DNA of 64,000 nucleotides from Massariosphaeria phaeospora (taxonomy: Eukaryota > Ascomycota > Dothideomycetes > Pleosporales): the NCBI GenBank assembly GCA_011032825.1, contig JAADJZ010000011.1, positions 682,001-746,000 on the forward strand, in the 5' to 3' direction. This document shows, piece after piece, positions 47,836 through 58,598 of the stretch. Below the pieces are notes generated by a model. It did not search any database. It was not told the origin of the DNA and saw nothing but the letters and a program-made list of their open reading frames with translations. The position numbers and the translations under genes are program-made. Position 1 is the stretch's first letter. The number at the start of each line of letters is the position of its first letter.

Positions 47836-49389
47836 TCACCCTGCCCGGACGCCAAGGGGAAGAACTCGGATCTCTCGGCGAGCGCAAATGGGCACCCTAC
47901 AACAGGGACATCTAGTCATGTCACCATACGTGTGCGGACGATTTACCAGATCAAGCAAGCAAGTGTGGTGAAAAACGTCTGAACATGCGTTCAGTTTGAC
48001 ACATTGACTTTCACTTTCACTGATTCCATATTGACAGATTGCACAGATAGCGTCATCTGCTGACTCGTCAATGTTGAAACGCTTGCTGAAATCTCCTACA
48101 TGGATGAGAGGCCCGTATGCCTCTACCGCAACACCCTCGTATAGTTCGGAGGGCATGAGCTCGACCATTTGGTAATCAGCGTTTTCCTCGAACAGCTCTC
48201 CCATCTGGAATCGCATGCCTAGAGGCCTGAAATTCGGCGGGCTATTGGTCGGGATCTCGCATATTTGCGCAATTGCTTGTTCGAACGTACCGTCCTCATC
48301 CACTGAAGGATGAGTCGCAGCATTGACTAGCCACCGGTACATCGCCATTCCCAGCTCCTCGTTTGTCTCCACCGCTGCCATCAATTCGGGCATCACATGG
48401 TGCGTAAGGAAGCCAATGTTTCCCTCCATGTTCATGTCGGCCAGGATGTTCCTAACTCTCAAAGGAACCACATGATCTACCGGAGGTTGTTCGGGGATCT
48501 GCTCTGAATAGTTAGGATCTTCGAGCATCCACAACAGCTCACTTGTCATATGATCAACTGCCGCTCGGTAGTTATGTTCCCTCCAGGTCCCCACGGTGTT
48601 CCTAAATCTCCTCACGAAGTCCACGACATTCATGCCCAGACGGACATATTCATGTAGGACGTGAAATATCTGTCGGTTTTGATCAACTCGGTCCTCTTCC
48701 ACGATTTCTACGTCACGGGCGCTTTTTGCATCCCAGGCCATAGTCCCCAGAACTACTCGGGAATGACACTCCAATTGGCGTAGAGAACGGGTCAGGCCCG
48801 GGAACGGGCCCATTGTGGAACGGTCCTCTTGAGTATTCTTGCATGACAAGTCTTTCTGCGTTCGGGTATTATCCCTTTCCTTCTTGAGCGGCTTGATATT
48901 CTCGAGGTATTTGCTTAGCCAAGGCCTCAGAGTACCGTCAACATCGGCATCCTTGTGCATAGCGCACTCGATGACCCATCGCTCAGCCCACGTTGGGGTA
49001 CCTGTTCTACCTTTTCCATCGATGACTCTAGCTCCAGTCCAACTTCTGGCAGAGACTTGGTCGCCCATATCTGGAGCGGCTTTGAGTAGAGACACCCAGA
49101 CGGTATCAAAGTTTATTCCCGCCTTATCGAGTGCTTCCCGGAAGGTATTGCGCATGATACGCTCTTTCTCTTTGTCAACGATATATCCCTGCTCGTCGCT
49201 CATCCACCAGTCCCTAACTTTGACATAAGCTTCATGTGCTTCTGGTGGAGGTGCATGATACGCCTTCTTAGCCTCATTGAGAATGTTTCGGAGGTGGAAC
49301 AAGACTTTTGCCGTCTTACCGATATCACTCCTATTAGCGTCAAGCTTTAGGACCTCGGTGAAGATGGGCAAAGGTATGTAGCGCACCAT
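47836..49389 (-). CDS. RING-finger protein, array copy 1
   Basis: A single open exon of 517 aa from the ATG at 49389; the frame extends five codons upstream but only through a GTG. The N-terminal 420 residues are helical with no domain I recognise. The C-terminal RING reads CAIC, then LNACSDVFHHTC, then CPCC. The fourth zinc ligand, normally His in this layout, is Asp here. A tail, CRVPICARREIR, directly follows and matches the other copies. The words GPFPGLTRSLR and VEAYGPL are shared with copy 3 (51774-53327), showing common descent. By family a RING would recruit a ubiquitin-charged E2 (E3 ligase), but no substrate domain is visible. Soluble, no signal peptide. Confidence 0.85.
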   Translation of the reverse strand: MVRYIPLPIFTEVLKLDANRSDIGKTAKVLFHLRNILNEAKKAYHAPPPEAHEAYVKVRDWWMSDEQGYIVDKEKERIMRNTFREALDKAGINFDTVWVSLLKAAPDMGDQVSARSWTGARVIDGKGRTGTPTWAERWVIECAMHKDADVDGTLRPWLSKYLENIKPLKKERDNTRTQKDLSCKNTQEDRSTMGPFPGLTRSLRQLECHSRVVLGTMAWDAKSARDVEIVEEDRVDQNRQIFHVLHEYVRLGMNVVDFVRRFRNTVGTWREHNYRAAVDHMTSELLWMLEDPNYSEQIPEQPPVDHVVPLRVRNILADMNMEGNIGFLTHHVMPELMAAVETNEELGMAMYRWLVNAATHPSVDEDGTFEQAIAQICEIPTNSPPNFRPLGMRFQMGELFEENADYQMVELMPSELYEGVAVEAYGPLIHVGDFSKRFNIDESADDAICAICQYGISESESQCVKLNACSDVFHHTCLLDLVNRPHTYGDMTRCPCCRVPICARREIRVLPLGVRAG

Positions 49390-49853
49390 AGTGAGAGGAT
49401 GCACTCGATGTTGCTACTGCGAGGTTGTGCCAGATCACGGTAGAGGGGAATAAGTATGAGGTCAAGTAAATCGCACCGTACTAAAAGTATAGCAGGCGCT
49501 TCTCAGTTCCCAGTTTGTGCTTTCACCATGTTCGTTTTATGCATTGTGAAAGGCACTAACAGAGACCACCTGACAATCATTAGTGTATTGGCATCTGTTC
49601 CCAAGAACGAATTCCAGATCCTGGCTCAGTCCCCGTTAGTGAAAATGATACGACATCAATCGCGGCTATTTACCCTACCAAACAATTTCATTTGGCATGG
49701 TGTTCATGATTGCTGTTCACTCGACATCGGCCCACAGTTTCTCTGAGACAGGTAATACGCATCTCACAATCATCACAAGGAACAAAATCTTCTCAAATTC
49801 CATAATAATGGCTTATATTACTAAAAGTACTAAGCAGCGGACTGGTCAAAAGA
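49390..49853. other. Intergenic within RING array
   Basis: 464 bp, AT-rich, between the start of copy 1 and the stop of copy 2. It should hold the promoter of copy 1. No gene seen. Confidence 0.5.
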
Positions 49854-51254
49854 TTAGGAAACTAGCGGCGCTCCTACCACCGCTTGCCTTGGACGTGGTT
49901 CACAGATCGTGGACCTACAGGCCGGGCATTTGTTGCTCGAATCATGCAAGCTGTTTATCATATCACAGATGCAAGAGATATGATAATCATGGGTGCAGCT
50001 TTTGAGCCGACCTACATCGATCCCGCCCAATGGATCCTGGCAAATCAAGCATATCTCCTCTTCCGAAACGGGGTTGCGACCAGTTATGGCTTCTGCGTAG
50101 TCCAAAGGATTCAACGGCTCCCCCACTGGCTCGAACACGACGTCTTCTATGTCATCAACCTCGTACTCGACTGTCAATTCCTCATCCTCGGCTGTCAATT
50201 CCTCGTCCTCGGCTGTCAACTCCTCGTCCTCGTCGAGATTGGTATGGAGATAACGATACCTCGGAGGGCAAAAGTTATGAATTGGGATGTTATATGCCGG
50301 TAGGAAACACGCCGAGTTGAGGTCTTCAATGATCACTTGCCTGATAGGGCCGTCCGGTAAAAGAGCCAGAGCACGACGCGCGAACCAGGAATGCATGTAC
50401 CACCCCAGGCCGCTCCAATGGTCCATAACTACGCACATTCCTGCGTACTGGAAGAACATGTCGGTCACTTCGCTAACGTTCGTCTTCGCGAGATCTCTAC
50501 GTATCTCTACTGGAATCGTATCATACGGGAGCGAAAACCTTCTCGAGCAGTGGTCGACAATGCACTCCCTGGCGAGAGCAAGAAACTCGTCTGACGGTGC
50601 ATATACCTCCGTCATTCTAAACCAATCCACGACCAGGATTATGAGGGGCGAGAAGAAGTCCATGGCGTGAAGCGCAGTCGTCCGGTCGTTCAGGAGTGGC
50701 CCTAGAACATCATCGAGAGTAGGTAGCGACGCCTGACCTAAGGTACTGATAAAACGGTTCTTGTTAAAGTTGCTCGGTCGGTCGATGTAAACCGGTTGTT
50801 CTCTTAACACATCTGCTATAACCGCTATGTACTTCTGATCTATGTTCCTGAAGATTTGATAGACTAGCATCGTTATCCTCGTTATTAACAAACCATCGAA
50901 CCTTACGTCTGCATGTTCGTCCCAATCCTCGCCCGGCCAGGGGAACTCAGACACAGCCTCAATCCAGACTTCGTTGAGTTCCGGGAAGGGATCAGCGATA
51001 TCACTGTCGTGTTTGCTCTTCAGCTGGTCATTCCAGTCGTTCTGGAGATCTGCAACATAGTCAGACATCTGTTCCAAAGTCCGCTCGTCCCTCCTATGTT
51101 CAACAACTAGTTCCAAACACTTTTTGTAGTTACCTGTTAGCAGGTGGAAGTTGGCCTTGAACGTTTCTGGTGAACGTTCGATGTGCTCCAGGCACTTTGC
51201 TAGCTTTGGCCATCTAATATGACTAGGGATAGCAAGAACTTCCATGGTGCTCAT
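49854..51254 (-). CDS. RING-finger protein, array copy 2
   Basis: One open exon; the first ATG in frame (MSTMEVLAIPSHIRW) gives 466 aa. The frame is open a further 36 codons upstream without an ATG. The N-terminal body is helical and unrecognised, with DPFPELNEVW at the place where other copies have an FPGL word. An acidic stretch near residue 355 holds three tandem copies of a 7-residue TAEDEEL-type unit. The RING-H2 is complete: CLIC, CTHDYHISC, CPAC, followed by the array's tail CRSTICEPRPRQ. Likely an E3 ubiquitin ligase by family; target unknown. Shorter than its neighbours by about 50 residues, mostly at the N-terminus. Confidence 0.85.
   Translation of the reverse strand: MSTMEVLAIPSHIRWPKLAKCLEHIERSPETFKANFHLLTGNYKKCLELVVEHRRDERTLEQMSDYVADLQNDWNDQLKSKHDSDIADPFPELNEVWIEAVSEFPWPGEDWDEHADVRFDGLLITRITMLVYQIFRNIDQKYIAVIADVLREQPVYIDRPSNFNKNRFISTLGQASLPTLDDVLGPLLNDRTTALHAMDFFSPLIILVVDWFRMTEVYAPSDEFLALARECIVDHCSRRFSLPYDTIPVEIRRDLAKTNVSEVTDMFFQYAGMCVVMDHWSGLGWYMHSWFARRALALLPDGPIRQVIIEDLNSACFLPAYNIPIHNFCPPRYRYLHTNLDEDEELTAEDEELTAEDEELTVEYEVDDIEDVVFEPVGEPLNPLDYAEAITGRNPVSEEEICLICQDPLGGIDVGRLKSCTHDYHISCICDMINSLHDSSNKCPACRSTICEPRPRQAVVGAPLVS
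50171..50233 (-). repeat. 21-bp coding minisatellite
   Basis: Three tandem 21-bp units, in frame within RING copy 2, differing at one to three bases each. They encode an acidic DEE/LTAE repeat. A unit gained or lost would keep the frame. Confidence 0.9.
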
Positions 51255-51773
51255 GTTGGCTCTGGTGTTCTGACAGGATTGATGGCGGTACGAGGAAACT
51301 CGTGCTCTTATGCGAACACAACAACATTGACATAGTACACAAAATGTAATGTTCACGAACAATGAAAGTTATCTGATTTTTCCCCAAATTGGCCACTCCA
51401 ACAAATTCCTTCACAAAGTTTGGAAAATGCTTCCGCTAACAGTATAGAGGTAAAGCAGCCTAGTCTTTGGAAATAGGAATTCGGTACTGGCAACTACTTT
51501 CCTTGCCATCCTGCATTTCACCCGGTACATGCATATTTTTGCTATCCGTCAAACAATACATGAATACTAAAAGCACGAACAGAATATAATCATATCATTC
51601 ATAAATTTCATATCCACCAATTTGGCAGATAAGACAGATGTGGCTACTCATAACCGCAAGTGTCCATGTCCAGGCCCATATTCATCATCATCGCAATGTT
51701 CGGAAAACCAGCCTAAGCTAGTCCCATTGTCATTACTTGCATTTTCTCGAATGTCCGTCTATGTCCATATCTA
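51255..51773. other. Intergenic within RING array
   Basis: 519 bp, AT-rich, between copies 2 and 3. It should carry the promoter of copy 2. No gene seen. Confidence 0.5.
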
Positions 51774-53327
51774 TCACGCTTGGGGAACAGTCCGAGCTAG
51801 TCGCATTTCCCTCGCGACACAAATCTCCCGTCTACATAGAGGGCATACGACGAATACTTGACCGGGATGTGTCGTATTGAGCCAATCCTGCAGACAGCTA
51901 GAGTGAAAGCTATGTTCGCAAACATTCAAGCAGACCAACAATTCCGCTCCAATTTGGTACTCGTCCAGGCAGAAGCAACACTGCATTCCTTCCTCCTGGA
52001 CAGGAAGTGCGTGAGTATACGTAGCGGCGTTGTGAAGGGGTCCGTAAGCCTCTAAAGCTGGTTCCGGTGCATTTCCGGCGGCGGGATCTATCAGTAGTAA
52101 TATGTCATCATCGTTGTCAGACTCGTATACCCAAGGTCCCTCGGGATTGTCTTGTTCAACTTGCTCCTCAGGATCGTCGAAGAATTGGTTGACAATGTGG
52201 TCTTCATGGAAGTCCATTAGGTTCGGCCGAATGGTTTGGATCCGGGGATGTTCTATCCCATCCGTGATGTCACGGAAACGGCTCGGCGCACCTTCGAACT
52301 CTTCAAGCGAGTAATGCCCGTCCGTAGCTTCCATACGTGCAAGCTCTGGATAATGACCGGGGAAAGCCGGATAGTTGCCATGTCGCTGTCGAGCACGGTT
52401 GAAAGCGCGAGCAGCTCGTCCACTAGGGTCAAGCTGCCGTAGCTCATTATGCAGCCAAAGATGAGCACGATAATTCAGACTCGCGGGGCTCGTGGTTCCT
52501 GAGTATATTTGATCGAAAAAGATACGCTCAAACATTCGGAAGTTCCCCTCATACCGCATCTTTGAGAGGTGCTCTTTTGCAGCCCGAGGGATAGGTGAGA
52601 GAGGGTCCCTTATCCGCCACCACCAGTCGTGTCGGGCGTAGTACATGACGAAGAGAATCGCACGGTCACTCGGATAATGAAGGAGCTCGCGGTGGCGGAA
52701 ATAGGCCCAGGTATCGGCGACGTGCATGGCAATGCGATGGTACTCCAGTAACACGTAGTAAATCACATCATCCTGCTCGTCCTCGGTAGGGAGTTCTGTA
52801 GCGAGAGCAGCTCGGACCGATCGTGCAAAACCTGGAAACATACCATGTTGCAAACCTTGATTTGGCTCTTCTCGGTCTAACATCGCATCCCACAGCTGTG
52901 AGATATGCGAACCGTCAGGATTTTCGTCAATCTGGACTGGGTTCTCCAAGTGTTTCGTTAGAACTGGCGCGAGGAAACCTGAGTCGTCACCTTCAATAGC
53001 GCATTGAATAAGGAAGCGCTTTTCGTCGAAGGGTTCGTAGAAGTGGATGTTCTCCCACACTAATCTACTAAAGCCCTCGAAGTCAAACGTGTGCAATGCA
53101 AATACAGCCTTGATCTTCAGTTCAATTTCGTCAAACCGCAAGCCATGTTCTCTGTATGGAGTATCCAAAATCATAGTTGTAGCTTGTTCCTGGCGGATTG
53201 TTGTTTCCATTGCTGCCAACGATACCAGACTAGTAAGCTTTTGGAGAAGGATGTAAATGAACAAGTCATCGGAGATATTAGGCCGAAGGATATTGGCCAA
53301 TGCTCTATATGGTGGTGGGACCGACAT
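51774..53327 (-). CDS. RING-finger protein, array copy 3
   Basis: One open exon of 517 aa from a clear ATG (MSVPPPYRALANILRP). That is the same length as copy 1. The N-terminal 400 residues are helical and rich in Trp, Tyr and His, with no known domain. HGMFPGFARSVRAAL and LEAYGPL align with copy 1. The RING-H2 is textbook: CCFC, CEHSFHSSC, CPLC, with the array tail CRREICVAREMR. Of the four tandem copies this has the most canonical finger, so it is the best candidate for an active E3 ligase. No transmembrane segment or signal peptide. Function and partners unknown. Confidence 0.86.
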   Translation of the reverse strand: MSVPPPYRALANILRPNISDDLFIYILLQKLTSLVSLAAMETTIRQEQATTMILDTPYREHGLRFDEIELKIKAVFALHTFDFEGFSRLVWENIHFYEPFDEKRFLIQCAIEGDDSGFLAPVLTKHLENPVQIDENPDGSHISQLWDAMLDREEPNQGLQHGMFPGFARSVRAALATELPTEDEQDDVIYYVLLEYHRIAMHVADTWAYFRHRELLHYPSDRAILFVMYYARHDWWWRIRDPLSPIPRAAKEHLSKMRYEGNFRMFERIFFDQIYSGTTSPASLNYRAHLWLHNELRQLDPSGRAARAFNRARQRHGNYPAFPGHYPELARMEATDGHYSLEEFEGAPSRFRDITDGIEHPRIQTIRPNLMDFHEDHIVNQFFDDPEEQVEQDNPEGPWVYESDNDDDILLLIDPAAGNAPEPALEAYGPLHNAATYTHALPVQEEGMQCCFCLDEYQIGAELLVCLNVCEHSFHSSCLQDWLNTTHPGQVFVVCPLCRREICVAREMRLARTVPQA

Positions 53328-53858
53328 ATGGCTGGAGGATACGGGGGAGGGTTCTGCTGGTTGGTAGTTTGGCGAGTGGGATTAGTTTTCTAGGGATAAA
53401 TTGATATTTATATGTTGTACCTGACGTCTATCCATTGGGATTTAGAAGAACAGGTAGTACTTTCACAATAGATTCTTCGTGGGTCTGATGAGTGCTTCAT
53501 TGGCATTGCACAACGAGCTATCTCGTGACGGGAACCGCTTCGCTGCGATTTCACCATGAGCTAGATTGTGACGATCAAGGCAATATGTTCGGGACAAGAC
53601 TTACGTAATCTAGTCACAATCTAGTAATATTTCTTTAGACACCTACGGAGTTGTTCATAGTTAACTTGACACTGCTAATATTTATTTGTGCTGTACCAGA
53701 TCGTCTCATACTTGGAGTATAGGAATGAGGACTGGTGAATGCAGAGAAGACCAACTCACCTCTGTGTCAATGCTCAATCAACCGAAGTGTGCGATGTATC
53801 TCCGAGCTGCAACCTGCTCCAATATGTCTTGCAAACCATCTGATATGTCAGACAAATG
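53328..53858. other. Intergenic within RING array
   Basis: 531 bp between copies 3 and 4, AT-rich, presumed promoter of copy 3. No gene seen. Confidence 0.5.
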
Positions 53859-55613
53859 TTAAGACTTTTCATCCACTTCATCCTCATCTTCCAAATCAAT
53901 CGTAATCGCACGGAGCCACGGATGCAATTCATCGTCCATGCCATCATCCTCATCTTCCAAGTCGATCGTAATCGCACGGAGATACGGATCCAATTCATCG
54001 TCCATGCCATCATCCTCGGTCTCCGCCGCATCCGCAAGGCTTATCGCATGGAGACGCGGATCCAATTCGTCGTCCGTTTCATCATCGGCTTCCGCTGCCA
54101 CGATGGCATCGATGCGCTCGTTGATCCCATTGCTAGGCTTCGGTTGACGGGGCCTCGGAGGGCAGATCGGCTCTCGACAGTTCGGGCACAGGTTGCTGTA
54201 GGACAGAATGCCGTTAATCAGCCCATTGAGGCAGCCATAGTGAAAGAAATGCCGAGTCCGGCAGGGGGTCGCCATCTTTTGTTCGTCCTTGTCTGTAGGT
54301 TCCGCTTCGTAACCTTCTTGGCAGATCGAGCAGATGGAGTCGTCAAGATCGCCATGGAAGATCTCAAAATGCTCATATACTTCCAGAGGAGGACCAGCGG
54401 GCTCTAGCTCCACGTCTTCAAGGTCCGTGTCGATACTGGGCCCATTTAGCGTCCTTGGGGAAGGTCTAGCCTCCCAGATGGGCTCCCAAGATCCACGTAG
54501 GCTATAGTCCCAATCATTGGGGTCTAAACTTGGAATCAACAAGTTAATCCATCCAAAGTCGTTATGAATAACTTCGAAGATTGCCGTTGTGCCTCCAGGG
54601 TTGACATACTGGCTGGTGATGCACTCAGCAAAGTACCGATGTAGTCGCCATGCAAGCTGCGATGGTGGATAATTCCGCAGAATACTCATGGCTTCCATTA
54701 CGAAAACTCGCCACGTCCCAGCAGGGTTTGACTGCGCTAAAAGCCTAGTAAGCGGGCAAGGCCGGTTTCCAAAAGGTTCGATAAATTCTACCATGCTTGC
54801 CACGAGCCACTCATCTTTGCTTTGTAGGTCCTGCTCGAAGTTTTGCCCATGGTCTTCCTCAACAAAATAGATAGCATGGCGCAACATTTCTTGAAAATAC
54901 ATGATGGCGCTGCGGATTGAGGATTTGTCATCGTTAAGGGGCCGGAATATGCTAGAGAGTCCGCGAAACGGATCCCCCTCTGGGAAAAGGCGTGCCGCGA
55001 GCTGCTCATTTGAATCTTCCGGCTTGTCCTCGTACTTGGGGATCATCTCAATAATCTTGTCAATGATAGGCTGGTGACGTTCAGATCCATCGATGCCTAT
55101 CACGGCATAATAATGCCACGGATAGACAGTTGCACCCTCGTAATCCATTAGTTCAACCGTTGAACCAACGTTAACAGCAAAACTTACAACGTCCTTTGCT
55201 TCGTCCCAAAAAGCCTGTAAGCCTGGGAATGAAGGCTCGATAGATCCATTGAATAACGAAGTACAGAGCGCACTATATTTTACTCTAGCACCATCCATGA
55301 TGGCATCTACGAGTTCATAAAAAACACGGTCGGCAGCACGGTCGACTAATTCCTGGTACCACATAACGATGCTAATCTGCTTGTTAACGTCTCCGTTGAA
55401 ATGATCCAAAGCCTGTGTTATAGTGGCGGCCTCCATCTCGTAAAGTGCAGAATGCGATTCGGTTTCCAACGTGAGTTCCACTCTGTTGTTTGAAAGTTTC
55501 TGGCGAGGGTTGAAGAAATAGGTGGAGGGTTGAATTATGTCTCTTACATTGTAGCCGCATGGTGAGTGATTTTCGATCGATACCGCAAGTGTTCGAAAGT
55601 TGGCAATAGGCAT
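53859..55613 (-). CDS. RING-finger protein, array copy 4
   Basis: Modelled as one open exon of 584 aa from the ATG at 55613 (MPIANFRTLAVS). Inside, GTAAGA..CGCCAG could be a 48-nt intron with no stop in frame (about 55543-55496), so the N-terminus has two possible forms. The helical body has PSFPGLQAFWDEA where copy 1 has its FPGL word. The RING reads CSIC, CRTRHFFHYGC, CPNC; two extra residues lie between the third and fourth ligands. The tail CREPICPPRPRQ fits the array. A C-terminal extension of about 95 residues, absent from the other copies, is made of three acidic 22-residue repeats (DDELDPxLRAITI type). Probable E3 ligase; target unknown. Confidence 0.83.
   Translation of the reverse strand: MPIANFRTLAVSIENHSPCGYNVRDIIQPSTYFFNPRQKLSNNRVELTLETESHSALYEMEAATITQALDHFNGDVNKQISIVMWYQELVDRAADRVFYELVDAIMDGARVKYSALCTSLFNGSIEPSFPGLQAFWDEAKDVVSFAVNVGSTVELMDYEGATVYPWHYYAVIGIDGSERHQPIIDKIIEMIPKYEDKPEDSNEQLAARLFPEGDPFRGLSSIFRPLNDDKSSIRSAIMYFQEMLRHAIYFVEEDHGQNFEQDLQSKDEWLVASMVEFIEPFGNRPCPLTRLLAQSNPAGTWRVFVMEAMSILRNYPPSQLAWRLHRYFAECITSQYVNPGGTTAIFEVIHNDFGWINLLIPSLDPNDWDYSLRGSWEPIWEARPSPRTLNGPSIDTDLEDVELEPAGPPLEVYEHFEIFHGDLDDSICSICQEGYEAEPTDKDEQKMATPCRTRHFFHYGCLNGLINGILSYSNLCPNCREPICPPRPRQPKPSNGINERIDAIVAAEADDETDDELDPRLHAISLADAAETEDDGMDDELDPYLRAITIDLEDEDDGMDDELHPWLRAITIDLEDEDEVDEKS
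53879..54076 (-). repeat. 66-bp coding tandem repeat
   Basis: Three units at exact 66-bp spacing (53879, 53945, 54011) encode the acidic C-terminal repeats of RING copy 4. The two distal units are nearly identical; the one nearest the RING is most diverged. Confidence 0.9.
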
Positions 55614-57082
55614 TGTTTGCACAATATGTTACTACTCCTACTACCTCCACTCAGCACTGAACAATGTGAAGATTTGGGTAGTCGACTAGACATTGTTATT
55701 GCAAGTACGACGGTCAACTCACGGAGTAGGAGCACAATGCTGGGGGACCAGCGGCTAACTCCGGTTTCGGCTGGGGCTAACAGCGCAGATTATTAGCTGA
55801 TGACAACAAGACGTGGCTAGCAGCAAAAACTTTACCTATTTCACTGGCTTATCTGGGGCCATTCCGCTTGACCCCAGATCTGAGGTAGTCTTCGAGTGAT
55901 TGTGTACAAAGCGTGATGTTCGATTCCTTCGTCTCGCGTTTGGAGCAAAATGGAGTTAGTCATTGTCGAAACAGCTGAAACCGTAAGGCTGGTCGGGCCT
56001 GAGCTCCTCTCGATTGACGCTAGGGCGCATCAATTAAATTTACTGCGTAGAACTTTGGCAAATGGATTGCAAGTACAGAGTAGTTGATGCGAGATGGAGT
56101 TGCGCACGCCCCGAATCAACATGGTACCGTACTCGAGCCCGGTGAGATAAGAACAACAAATGAGATAGCGCATAGGTCAATCGGAGTGCCATGGACTTGC
56201 CGCACATGTTTGTCAGCATCCCGTTGACTCGCGTCTCTTCTCGATCTGTGCGGTGCCACGCATCCCGAGGTCTCCGTCGTCTTTGGGCATCCACGGACAA
56301 CGCGGCCGCAAGCCCACCTGTGTCGAAACTGTGCTGTACCTGAGCCGTCGGAGTCGTGTATAATCCGCACGGGAGTGACGAGAGTTTTGACTCGGAGGGG
56401 TGTTGGCGAAACGCGCAGATGAGAGCGAGATGAGTGACGCGGCCACGCAATGCAACGCGGCTTCCAAGGCTAGCGGCAAGCCACATGACTGCCAAGACGG
56501 TCGCTGCGGACGCTGGATTAAACCGTCCCGCGTCCCTGCTCGCTTCCACTGCCGCTTCCAGAGCATCCTGCGAGCAATGCCCCTTCCTTTGGCACGCCCA
56601 ACGGTCGGCGCTGCTCAGGCCGGGCCAAGGCTGAGGAAAGCCTCGCCGGCTCCAATCCGACTCTTTTCTACGATTGGCCAGAGCGCGCTCCATTCGGAAA
56701 GAGTCGCGAGTTTCTAAACGACACCGACAATCGGTATCCCAGAAGACGTGGATCCCGACAAGATTATGGGCTAGGGCTGCATATCGTCCCAGTGGCCGGG
56801 GCTCGTACCCGCAAGCATGGCCCCTTAGATCTCTGCAAGCCAAACATAGCCCTCCGACGTTGCGTGTCGTGCTGATACCTGCACGAGAGATACCATAGAT
56901 ATAAGGCTCACCATCTCCCGTTGTTGTTGTTCCACATCAGCACCGAGCACCATCAGCAACCATCCCCACATCAGCTTCTCTCTACTCCTTTCAGTCTTCT
57001 ACTTGTCTCTCTTTGACTACCTAGCCCCTCGCTCCCTCGCCCCCTTCCTATCTCTCCCCCGCATTCTACTACCACCGTCAAA
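55614..57082. promoter_or_regulatory. Intergenic between divergent RING copy 4 and RTA1-like gene
   Basis: 1.47 kb separates two divergent starts. A 267-codon minus frame at 56040-56843 has no family features and unusual composition; I read it as chance. The last 150 bp before the RTA1-like ATG are CT-rich, typical of fungal 5' leaders. Confidence 0.5.
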
Positions 57083-58045
57083 ATGTCAGAAATCGAGTGC
57101 TCCGCCGTCACACCGGAGTGTCCGGTCGAGGATACAATCTTGGGCTATTACCCCATCCTTGGGGTGAATGCCTTCTTCCTCGGCTTCTTCGCCCTCTGCG
57201 GTGCCATACAGCTCGGCATGGGAATCCGCTACAAGACTTGGACTTATATGACTGCGGTTCTACTTGGCTGCGCTGGCGAGGCTGGCGGTTATGCCGGCCG
57301 CGTTTTGATGCACAGCAACCCGTGGGGCGATATCGGTTTCAATCTCCAGATCGTGCTTCTCATCTTCTCGCCTGCCTTCCTTGCGGCAGGTATCTACCTT
57401 TCGCTCAAGCACATCGTCATCCAGTTCGGCGAGTCCTGGTCGAGGTTGCGCCCAGCATGGTACACATACATCTTCATCGCCTGCGACGTCTCATCGCTTG
57501 TTATGCAGAGCGCTGGAGGAGCTCTGGCGGCAACGGCCGACGACGGCAGCAGTCTTTTGGACATCGGCACAAACCTCATGATTGCTGGCATCATCTGGCA
57601 GGTCGTCAGTAAGTACAACGCGATTCCATGTGCGCGCAACTGCTAATTGCCCCCAGTTCTTCTTGTCTTTGCCGGTTTCGCCGCCGACTACTCTTTCCGC
57701 ACATACAAGCGCAAGGAACAACTGTCAGCATCGGCACTCGCCCTGTGGAACAGTCGCTCTTTCCACCTGTTCGTCGCAGGTCTCGTCGCCGCATATGTTG
57801 GCATCCTCGTCCGTTGCATCTACCGAATCCCCGAGCTTGTCGCAGGCTGGGGCTCGGAGTTGATGCGCAATGAGATCGATTTCATTATACTCGAGGGAGT
57901 CATGATCGTTATATCAGTGACAGCGCTGACGATCTTCCATCCGGGAGTCTTCTTCCCTGCCTTGGCATCCGGTTTTGGCAAACCGGGACACACCCGCGGC
58001 AAGAGTGTTTCCGATAGCGATGTGGAGATGATGGATCGTGCATGA
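57083..58045 (+). CDS. RTA1-like lipid-translocating membrane protein
   Basis: Two exons (57083-57608, 57657-58045) join in phase 1 to 304 aa. Seven hydrophobic helices run through the protein. GCAGEAGGYAGR, FLAAGIYLSLKHIV, CDVSSLVMQSAGGAL and RCIYRIPELVAGWG followed by NEIDFIILEG are the hallmarks of the RTA1 family. Members are fungus-specific plasma-membrane proteins linked to sphingolipid-base export and stress or drug resistance. The short N-terminus holds two Cys (IECSAVTPECPVED). The charged C-terminal tail (SDSDVEMMDRA) may be phosphorylated. Not obviously related in function to the flanking RING genes. Confidence 0.93.
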
Positions 58046-58598
58046 AGCACTTAGTGACATTCGGGTTTTATAATCTGGGGAGCTCTACTCCGTACTTTGG
58101 AGGGCATCTGTTTTCTTTGTTATTCCTCGGGTTGCATTTCTTTTTTCACACGGCGCTAGAGACTTTTTCGGCATTGGTCGGCATGGAACGCAATAAGGGT
58201 TATGGTATAGAGCAGATTAGATAGGTCAATGTAATCTTAGAAATTGAAGATGGGAATTCGGAACATATCCGCGTACATTCTGGCCATGAAAAGAGAGCGT
58301 GCTGGTGAAAGGGGATTGCCCCTTCGGCTTGTCTAGATGACCGCGTTCTCTGGCTTCACCGATCATATTCTCGCTTCATTCTAGCGTGTAAGATACAACA
58401 GGACGAGGACCAAAGAGCACTGCTTGCACTAAGTGTATCCTGAACAGCAACAAATCACAGCAGCGTGGTGGTGTGTTTACACTTAGCTCACATTGTGATT
58501 TCTCAATCACATTTTTTATCCCGGCGATTCAACAGCGGAATATATATATATAAGGTCCACACGCCAGTAGATACCGCTCAACTGCATCTTCTAGCAAA
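58046..58598. promoter_or_regulatory. Intergenic, promoter of fifth RING gene
   Basis: 553 bp between two plus-strand genes; contains the TATA box listed separately. No gene seen. Confidence 0.5.
58541..58553 (+). promoter_or_regulatory. TATA box of fifth RING gene
   Basis: TATATATATATAA lies 46 bp before the ATG at 58599, a strong and unusually close TATA element for this window. Confidence 0.6.

Noticed and set aside
56040..56843. 267-codon minus-strand frame upstream of the RTA1-like gene
   Set aside because: Arg/Ala/Ser-rich without motifs, TM segments or splice partners, and it overlaps the expected promoter of a good gene.
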